64,000 nucleotides of DNA from Elmis aenea (Eukaryota > Arthropoda > Insecta > Coleoptera > Elmidae): positions 18,248,159-18,312,158 of the forward strand of contig OX393580.1 of assembly GCA_947652605.1 (NCBI GenBank), in the 5' to 3' direction. The notes under the pieces were generated by a model. The model did no database searches. It worked only from the letters and a program-made list of their open reading frames with translations, and was not told where the DNA came from. Each line of letters starts with the position of its first letter. Position 1 is the first letter of the stretch. Below are positions 56,684-64,000 of the stretch, in pieces. Both the position numbers and the translations under genes were made by a program.

Positions 56684-57308
56684 TGACGGACCGTACTGTA
56701 CATAGGCCGCACTGTTGGGAAGAGTACTTATTATTCTTATATTTATTGTTGTTAATTATGGCTTGTAATCGTCGTTGTAATGTGGTTGGACCCTCAAACG
56801 TTGTTTTACGTAATACACATTTCTAGAGCAATTTTTACATAGTAAGAAACAAATAACACCAAACAATTTTAAAAACAATCTCCTTTATTTTTCGACCGGC
56901 TGTACATTTGTCGGTGGTTGGTTCTTTACTATCCCAGCGCGTTTCTTCCAAGATTTTAGGTTCGCTGTTGCTATCCCATTTTTATTGTAGTTGCACCTTT
57001 GGCATTCTTTCCTATAAACACATATTTGTGCGAGTTGTTTGTGCTACTTATGATGTACAACTTTATTAACAAATGGTTTGTTGATTGACGAAACCCAAAT
57101 GCTGGCGTTGTAGGACCCAAGTTATGACCGTAATATTTTAACTTTAATGTTTTAATAAAGTTGAAATCCTCATAACTTGGCATAACTTTTGAAGTGTTAC
57201 ATGTTTTAGTAAACTGATGCATCAGCATTATTGTTGCAATGTTATTTATTTTAAAGTAAATGAAATTAAAGTAAAATAAAATAATTGATCTCAGGGCGGG
57301 GTGTAACA
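56684..57308. repeat. LTR-like dispersed repeat, copy 2 (625 bp, TG...CA)
   Basis: It starts TGACGGACCGTACTG and ends GGGCGGGGTGTAACA, so in either orientation it has TG...CA ends. Reversed it begins TGTTACACCCCGCCC, a start common among Gypsy LTRs. On the minus strand an AAATAAAG signal lies near 56881-56890. It interrupts the DD41D transposase gene. A clean target duplication is not visible (TATAC on the left, ATACA on the right). Best read as a solo LTR. Confidence 0.5.
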
Positions 57309-57463
57309 ATACATAATCCGCATGTCTCTACACTATAACGAAATTTTAAAAATCTAAATTTAATTTTTTTAAATTAATTTAAAAAAAAAATATCCTACAT
57401 CTCTTGTCGAAATTCCCTAAATAACTTTATTATAATCTAATACGCGCGGACAATAAAATAATT
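57309..57463. other. Non-coding spacer
   Basis: AT-rich sequence, nothing recognised. Confidence 0.4.
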
Positions 57464-57556
57464 ATGGAAGCGGATTGCGAAAGCGATTTGCACAACATTC
57501 TTACGAAAGCATTAGACTACGAGACTACAATGAAGAAGTTGTTGTCAAATAAGTAA
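57464..57556 (+). CDS. Possible 30-residue small ORF
   Basis: ATG 57464 to TAA 57556 encodes a short acidic-then-basic helical peptide (MEADCESDLHNILTKALDY...). Its composition looks less random than its surroundings, but there is no homology or ribosome context to support it. It may be a chance frame or an exon fragment. Confidence 0.15.
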   Translation: MEADCESDLHNILTKALDYETTMKKLLSNK

Positions 57557-58789
57557 AAAATCACTTATTTTTTAAAAGAATATTTCTTAAACCACTTCTT
57601 TATTAGTTTCTAAACTTTCGTTTTTTTTAGTAGACGAATAGTTATTACATATGTATGTATCTTTATCTCTAAAATATCTAAACAACTTAATACTCTATCA
57701 AAACGTAGTTGTCATCATACATCATTTTAATACACGATACTAACATGAATGTATGTGTTGAATACTGTAGCAGCTACAATGACAGTGTTCTTCAAACTAA
57801 GATAAAGTGGAGTCTAGGCAAGTCCTTTTCGAACGAGAACTCTAGGATCACTGCCAACAGACTGACGAATAGTTTATTTGGCTCCAGTGAAAAATCTATA
57901 ACGTAATTGTTTGCGTTCGCATACGTAAGAAAGCGTTTTCCGGGAACGAAAAACTTGTGCCACAGAAAGTATATCATAACTTCGTTATGATGATTTCGGG
58001 CAATTTAAATTCGCCTTTAGCTTAAGTATATTTGCGCAAGTACCGCATAAATGTGTTAAGTTTGTAGCCAAAAATAATTCAAGAAAACGCACCTAAATCA
58101 CCTTTAACATTTTTTTCATTTGTTTCATAGGCGACTTCCTCGCCTAATACATCAAATCGATTATTTGTTATTTCAGCTCGCGGGAACGAACTTTGCCAAG
58201 TATCGCTTTGTTTCGATCACATGAGGAATCAGTGGGCGTATCAGAACAAATATATTGCTTGCGTCAACTAGAATCATCAGCGTTTCTAGTTGTTTTGCTA
58301 CTTCCCCGCTAAAACCAAACAACGGAGAGCGCAAACATTGTAGAGACGGAAAAACCGACTAATGTTTATTTGACTATGAATGCCGTGAGGTCAGAGCGGG
58401 CAAATTTCCGGGACTCCGAACGCTGTCTCGAGGGCATAAAGCGTCATTTGTAATAAAGCCTGTTTTTCACGATTTCGCACTCCGTTACATGAGGGCCAAC
58501 ATATACTTTAAATATGAGGAGAGTTGTTGAAAATGAATTTATAATGCTCAGCGTGTTGGAATAATCACACTCAAGTAAAAATTAAGTTTTTTTGAACCTT
58601 GACTGTAGGTTTACAAACAGAAAGAGTTAATTCCGTACTTACAATTTTTCACGTTTATTAGATACTAATAAAAATATTCCTTCGACTAATCCATTTTATC
58701 CAAGGTGCTATAAAAATATGGAAAATATTATCTTTAAAACTCCTGTTGCAATTGCTCGTCAGAAAATAATTAAGAAAGAAGATATTAAA
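57557..58789. other. Non-coding stretch with an acceptor-like site
   Basis: TTTGTTATTTCAG at 58162-58174 is a good 3' splice site followed by a 44-codon open stretch in one phase (ERTLPSIALFRSHEESVG...). Without a donor or homology I do not call an exon. Confidence 0.3.
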
Positions 58790-58791
58790 TA

Positions 58792-59692
58792 TAGAGGGGG
58801 GACCCAAAAATAACCAGAATTATTTTCTGAAGGGCGAGCCCCTTTTAGTTCAAGCTTCTCGTGCTAGGAGAATATTCTAGAAACCCTTCTGCATCAGCGT
58901 GCCTACTGGCGTTGCTGTGTGTTGCTGCGTTCGGCTTCAGTGAATTTTTTTCGAAGACTCTTTCAACGCATCTGTCTATTTTGTGATGGCTGATTTACAA
59001 GAACTTGCGGCAGTGAAATTTGGCTGCTTCGTTTTGGGGTCGTAACCATAGCACCCAGATTCGTCTTCGATCATGATTTAGGGGGTTAGGTCAGCCTTCA
59101 ACTGCTCCTTCATGGAACGGCACGAAATTGTCTCTTTGTTGAGGTGTGATCAAGCGAGGCACAAATTTTCTTGCAACTCGTTTCATACCCAAATCTTCCG
59201 ATAAAATTCGCCGATAGGAACTCCACGACACTCCAGTCAACGTCACAAGTTCATAAATGGTCCGACGACGGTCTTCCAAGATGGCTAGACGAATTCGTAT
59301 CACATTTTCTTCAGTTGGTCAAAGGACGCCCGGGCTAAGGTTGATCGTCAGTCGACATTTCGCCTTGTTTAAAACGGAAAAACCATTTTTAAACTTGCGA
59401 GCAACTTCTTTGTAAGTTGTCTGTAGCATAACAATTGTTTCCTTTTTATTTTCCATAGCAGGAAACAAAATGTCACTGCCGCAAGTTCTTGTAAATCAGT
59501 CATCACAACATAGACAGATGCGTTGAGTCTTCGAAAAAAATTCGTTGAAGCCGAACGCAGCAACACACAGCAACGCCAGTAGGCACGCTGATGCAGAAGG
59601 GTTTCTAGAATATTCTCCTAGCACGAGAAGCTCGAACTGAAAGGGGCTCGCCCTTCAGAAAATAATTCCGGTTATTTTTGGGTCCCCCCTCG
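58792..59692. mobile_element. Palindromic mariner (5'-5' inverted, 0.9 kb)
   Basis: The ends GAGGGGGGACCCAAAAATAA and inverse (with CG before GAGG on the right) lie between TA dinucleotides. The arms pair for about 240 bp, both carrying GAGCCCCTTT, CTAGGAGAATATTCTAGAAA and the transposase start region. The right arm continues on the minus strand into coding sequence. The left arm is a second, inverted 5' end. Confidence 0.8.
59088..59530 (-). pseudogene. mariner transposase N-terminal half
   Basis: From ADLQELAAVTFCFLL (right arm) the minus strand gives ARKFKNGFSV, and then a frame with RIRLAILEDRRRTIYELVTL, TGVSWSSYRRILSEDLGMKR and VARKFVPRLITPQQR: both helix-turn-helix domains and the linker of a mariner transposase. 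The catalytic D,D34D region is absent because the element turns into its inverted second 5' end. Several frameshifts separate the pieces. Confidence 0.8.
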
Positions 59693-59774
59693 TATAAAGC
59701 ATAAAATACTAACACAGAAAGTATCAAAGATCATTATGTCATTCGTTTTTCGTTCCATTTATAAGTCTTAATTT

Positions 59775-61370
59775 ATTATTTATTTAGTCATGAGTGGTTT
59801 TATTGTTACGTGTAGGAATGTTGAATTGTGTTGTGCTGCTTTTTTTCGTGTTTTTCTGTCGTGTGCTAGCTTTTTTATCTCTTTCCATTTGATGTTTCTA
59901 TCCGTTGCTGCTTTTTTACCTGGGCTTGCCAGGTTTTTCTCGTTTTTTCCCCTGTGATCTTGCTTCATAGGCTTTTCTGTCTAACCTTTCTTCTTTCATC
60001 CTATAAATCTGACCTAACCACACCAGCTGTCTTTCCTGTATTTTTGTTTCGACTGATTTTATCTTTAATTGTTCTCTTTGTGTCATTTCTGGTTCTATCT
60101 TTTTTTGTTTCTCCTTTGATTTTTCTTTGATTTTTCTTTGAAAGCTCATTTCTCCTGCATTCACTCGGCTATTTTTGTTTGTGAGTGTCTACGTTTCACT
60201 TCCGTATAAAAGTGCCGGAGACTACCTTTTTACCATTTTTACTTTTGCTCGTTTTGGGACTTCTCTATTTCCCAAAAAATATTGTTCTTAAACTGTTAAA
60301 TATTCTTCCCACATTTCCTGTCCTTTCGCTTATTTCCTTGTCTATTCCTCCATTTTTCTCTATGATCACTCCTAAATATTTAAAGCTTTCTACCTATTCC
60401 AACCTAAGCCCATTTAAAGTGACGTTATGCCCTTTGTTTTCTGTTGTAACGATCATAGTTTTAGTTTTTTTTTGTATTTCTTTTTATATTGATTTTTCCC
60501 AATTCCTGGTTAAGAGTTCCTGGATGATGTTGCAGATTCTTTTTTGTTTCCGCGTCGTCTGCGAACATTAGCTCAGTTATGTTTATTTTTTCCATTTTTC
60601 ATCTACCTAGGTGAAACGGTCGTATTTTTTGTTTTTTATCTTTAATTAAGCCATCTATAACAACTGCGAATAATAATGAACTGAGCACGCATCCTTGTTT
60701 TAAGACCTCTTTTGTTTCAAACTTTGCCGATTCTTCATTCTTGGTTCTTACGATGTTTACCGTATTTTCGTACATCGCTTTTATTATGTAGATTTTTTTT
60801 TTTTTTATTCCCTTCCTTCTTAGGCCCCTCCATACGTCTTTCCTTTTGATTTTATCAAATGCTTTTTTCAAGTCTATAAAACATAAATGAAATTTCCTTG
60901 TTTTTTGCTAAGCTCTTTTCGATTGTTTGTTTTAATATAAGAACTGGGTCTTGTGTACTCCTTCCTCTTTTGAAATTGTATTGGGATTCTTCTAGTGTGT
61001 TTTCTATTTTTTCTTTTAATCTGCCTTCCATTACTCTTGCGAGTATTTTCCCTGGTAAACTCATTAATGTCATTCCTCTCTTTTGTCCCATATCTTGTAT
61101 AATGGTTGGATTATTCCAGTGTTCCAACCATTGCTACTTTTCTTGATTTTACTACTTCGTTCAATAAAGCCCTTTGTGATTCTATCCCTAATTCTTCCAT
61201 GTATTTTATCATTTTTCCTGCGACTTTTCATATCTTTAATTACTTTTTTAAATCAATTTTATAAATCTTTTACTGACCACAACAAAATAGCCACGCTGTT
61301 CAGAAAAAGTAAATTCTTGCCCAAAACGTTAAACATTAGTTTAAAAATTGTACTTCGCGTTTCTCTTTGA
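59775..61370 (-). pseudogene. 5'-truncated non-LTR retrotransposon (RT and C-terminal region)
   Basis: Read on the minus strand: KMIKYMEELGIE, MTLMSLPGKILARVMEGRL, the GRSTQDPVLILKQTIEKS block, KAFDKIKRKDVW, IKAMYENT and VLKQGCVLSSLLFAVVIDGL, all reverse-transcriptase motifs. FKYLGVIIEKNGGIDKEI and LLYGSE follow, then RQLVWLGQIYRMKEERLDRK, the C-terminal conserved motif of LINEs of this kind. The YxDD box falls in a gap after VIDGL. Frameshifts are frequent and the apurinic endonuclease is lost by truncation. Plus-strand frames in this interval are shadows. Confidence 0.8.
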
Positions 61371-62084
61371 TGGTAACCATTCTTTCTTTCTGTGTTCTAT
61401 TTGCAATCACTTTCATTATTATTTAAAACATAGTATTATTTTAGAGATATTCTTGTAGAAAACTTTCATAAAAAAGATAAAAATTATTATAATCCCTTAA
61501 AAAAAAGTTCTCATCCCTCCGCTTGGAACGTTTTTGTAAATCATTACTTTAAATTGCATTAGGGGCCGTTCATCATACTCTAATATGCAATAAAAGCACT
61601 GATTATAAAAACTTTCCTTTAATCGATTCCATAATTAACTGTTCTTCTCAAACAACCATAGTTCATCGCCTTCGCGATTTTGGCAGCGCCCGTAAATTAC
61701 CAATTTACTTAACCCCCGCAATTTCTTAACAAAATAAGTTCACGGACTTCTTTTCCGAAAAACAAATGAACCGCTTTTGACTCGCGTCGCAACGAAAGCC
61801 TTAGAATATATTCCCAATTAAGATCAACCTTCCATTATGGAAAAAAGTGCGTTGGAATTTTGCGATGTCGTTCTTGAGTGCCGCTAAACAAAACAAAAAC
61901 GACAAACCAGAGGGTGTGTTACTCGAAAAATGTAATTTAAAGTTAAATTTTTTATGGGCCAATAACCATAAAACTCGCACGCTACAGATAGTCATTTATT
62001 TTGTTGTATTCGTAATTTGGTGTGAAGTGCAAATTTAGGGGTGAATTTACAAAGCATCAATTTCGCTGAATTTGAATTTATACA
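61371..62084. other. Non-coding stretch
   Basis: Nothing recognised. Confidence 0.4.
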
Positions 62085-62650
62085 TGGTGTACCAATTTAT
62101 TGTTTGTAAAAAAATTAAACAGCGTCTACTTAATACATAACAATTACAAAGTTGTTCAGAGACCGATTAAAAATATTTTTACAGCTCGTCAAAGTTTTTA
62201 AAAACTTGCCAAGTCTTTGAAACTATTTTTGTCAAAATTTGGAAAATTTTGCATTTGGCTTTACAATTTGTTAAAATTTTAAACTATGTCTACTCAAAAA
62301 ATTTGCTAAGGGTACACCTTTCAAACTATTGCTGGCAAATATTTGAAAATTTTGCATTTAACGTAACTGTTTGGGAAAATGTTAAATAGTGTATCCTTAA
62401 TGCATAAGGTTGTTAAGAAATTTGTCTACAAATATTTTTAATAACTTATTAAAATGTTTAAAAATTTGCCAAATGTATATCTTTGGAACCTTGGTGTCAA
62501 AATTTTGAAAATTATGGATTTGGTTTAATTGTTTCTGAAAATACTAAACAAAATCTGCTCAATGCATAAAAACTATTAAGTTAGTCGGAAACCGATAAAA
62601 ATATTTTTTACAGCTCATTAAAGTAAAGTTTTTTATACCTAAACTTATCT
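62085..62650. repeat. Decayed satellite array, about 167-bp monomer
   Basis: At least three units. Markers are ACCGATTAAAAATATTTTTACA (62162; altered at 62425 and 62591), TTGAAAATTTTGCATTT, and ACTGTTTGGGAAAATGTTAAA. Spacing of the second and third markers is about 167 bp. The first two units are partly fused by a deletion. The same monomer surrounds the palindromes at 40-43 kb. Confidence 0.6.
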
Positions 62651-62993
62651 TACATTTTCCAATGGATTTTCCAATAATCACAGATATTAGTTTATTTGTG
62701 TGGCATCTGCAACACGCATTTAAGAGAATGTTGAATGCAATATTAGCCACAACTATGCCTGTTGAATTTCACTAGATTTTGTGTCGTCACACTTTGGTAC
62801 AGTTGTGTAAATATACCTTCGGTCTCACTACATCACTTGTTGAACCTGTTTGTGGGGTGTTTGTCGGTCTGTGATAGATAATTACGACCCAATGTACTAA
62901 GCTTCAAACACAATGTTTCACTCATGACATTTCCTAAGCATTTTCGCTCTACAGATATTTAACGCACGTTTTGAAATGAACATACTCAATATA
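62651..62993. other. Non-coding stretch
   Basis: Nothing recognised. Confidence 0.4.
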
Positions 62994-63619
62994 CAGGGTG
63001 TGTAAAAATTGGCGGAAGGGCTACACGGGGCGATGTTCTTCGTAAAATTCTAAGTCGAAAATCTTAATACGAAAATGTTGTACCACGCTTGCTGTGTCTG
63101 CAAGAGGTCCTCAAAGCTTTGACATTTAGTCCTTTAATAGGCGTTATTATTTAATACTTGCAAATGAAAAAGCTGCAATTTGGAATAAAAATAGATTTCG
63201 AATAGTATTTTTTCCTAGATATTGTGTTCTTCCTTTCAAAAATTGGTGTTGAAAATATGTAAATCACTGATTTTAATGACAGTAATACATATGGCAACAT
63301 TGTCCTTAGCTGTCATCTCTGTTTTTCTCGTAATTATTTCTTGTTTGTGTTTTACGATACCCAAACGTTTGCAGCTATGTTTACGAACTGAAGGCTTTCA
63401 GTTCGAACAAAAATTGTAAATACCTAAGTAAAAATTGCTGATAAAAAAATTGTCCAAACGCAAATGAATGTATGCAATGTTGCCAATTTTTTTTTTCTTT
63501 AAATGGTTCCTGAGGCCATAGGAAGCATGGTACAACATTTTCGTATTAAGATTTTCGACTTAGAATTTCACGAAGAACATCGCTCCGTGTAGCCCTTCCG
63601 CCAATTTTTACACACCCTG
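62994..63619. mobile_element. TACAGGGTGTG palindromic element, copy 2 (626 bp)
   Basis: Same family as 46025-46645: ends CAGGGTGTGTAAAAATTGG, arm words GATGTTCTTCGTAAAATTC and GTTGTACCACGCTTGCTG, and the internal hairpin CGAACTGAAGGCTTTCAGTTCG. TA flanks both sides. The frame at 63222-63419 is repeat sequence. Confidence 0.85.
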
Positions 63620-63621
63620 TA

Positions 63622-64000
63622 TAATTACTTCTAAGTGCCAAGGTAAACGACTCTAGTTAATTATAATATAAATAAAGTTTATAACTTGTTTGAAGCAAAA
63701 ACTGCTGTTGGGTAACGTAAAAAATCTGCGCTTTACACTTATTTTCGCCTGTGCTACTATCTTTAACTACCATCAACATAATTTTTATCTTGCTGGAAGG
63801 GTAAAAGCTGTCGTGTTTTCTTGGTGGAGGCGCCAGGAATTATATAAAGCTATTATAGACGACGCAAAAAGGGCATTAACAGTTATATAAATAAATATAA
63901 TGGTATTTAACTAACAAAAAATGCATATTACTTTTTAAACTACCTAATTCCTTAACGGGATTACCAGCACTTCGGTGAATCTCTGCATAAATAAGAAAAA
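63622..64000. other. Non-coding end of window with an unrecognised ORF
   Basis: A 66-codon frame (63690-63890) ends IIDDAKRALTVI, followed by AATAAATATAATGG. It overlaps TTGGTGGAGGCGCCAGG, the same word that follows the LTR-like segment at 31229. It may be a retroelement leader. I do not recognise a product. Confidence 0.25.

Noticed and set aside
58162..58310. Open stretch after a TTTGTTATTTCAG acceptor
   Set aside because: There is no donor, start or homology. One phase open for 44 codons after a chance acceptor is not enough.
60185..61370. Several plus-strand hydrophobic frames
   Set aside because: They are antisense to a LINE whose RT motifs read on the minus strand.
63222..63419. 65-codon hydrophobic frame
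   Set aside because: It sits in the centre of a repeated palindromic element. The sister copy at 46025 does not preserve it.

Overview
This is an AT-rich eukaryotic window, very probably from an insect (I suspect a beetle but cannot prove it). The signs are a transposase gene with a 53-bp GT-AG intron, mariner, DD41D mariner-like, pogo-like, piggyBac-like and hAT transposons, a Penelope-like element, LINE fragments, and two fragments of a protein family I know mainly from arthropod genomes. I see no complete host gene, tRNA, rRNA or CRISPR array. Nearly all recognisable coding sequence is decayed transposon. The rest is intergenic or intronic DNA.

Layout. 1-7.3 kb: an RTE/SINE-like tail, a rearranged Penelope-like element (reverse transcriptase inverted against the GIY-YIG endonuclease), an inverted-repeat element and three TACAGGGTG-type palindromic elements. 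8-14.7 kb: a tandem repeat, a Harbinger-like MITE, a dispersed 0.6-kb repeat split by a degraded piggyBac-like element, a 1.5-kb palindrome and a piggyBac-like MITE. 16-20.3 kb: two palindromic mariners, a hAT-like element and a palindromic element, three of them inserted in one tandem repeat. 21.5-31.5 kb: C-terminal and N-terminal pseudogene pieces of one uncharacterised family, a possible 54-bp exon, a nearly complete mariner-like transposon with TA target sites, and an LTR-like segment. 34-37.4 kb: a palindromic element holding a LINE that holds a hAT element, with target duplications visible for the inner two. 38.7-46.7 kb: a decayed satellite of about 167 bp carrying several palindromic elements, a minus-strand open exon-like stretch, and another nested palindrome pair. 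48.9-57.3 kb: a pair of LTR-like repeats, the uninterrupted copy of the 0.6-kb repeat, a pogo-like element with a PHD-like C-terminus and a DD41D mariner-like pseudogene. 58.8-64 kb: a third palindromic mariner, a minus-strand LINE, more satellite and another palindrome.

The dominant theme is palindromic DNA. At least ten elements start at a TA with CAGGGTG-like ends and fold into hairpins with arms of about 0.1-0.75 kb. Several share an internal motif despite divergent ends. Three mariners are also 5'-5' palindromes that keep only the DNA-binding end of the transposase. If transcribed, these loci would give long hairpin RNA. All assignments rest on reading the sequence. No database search was run.
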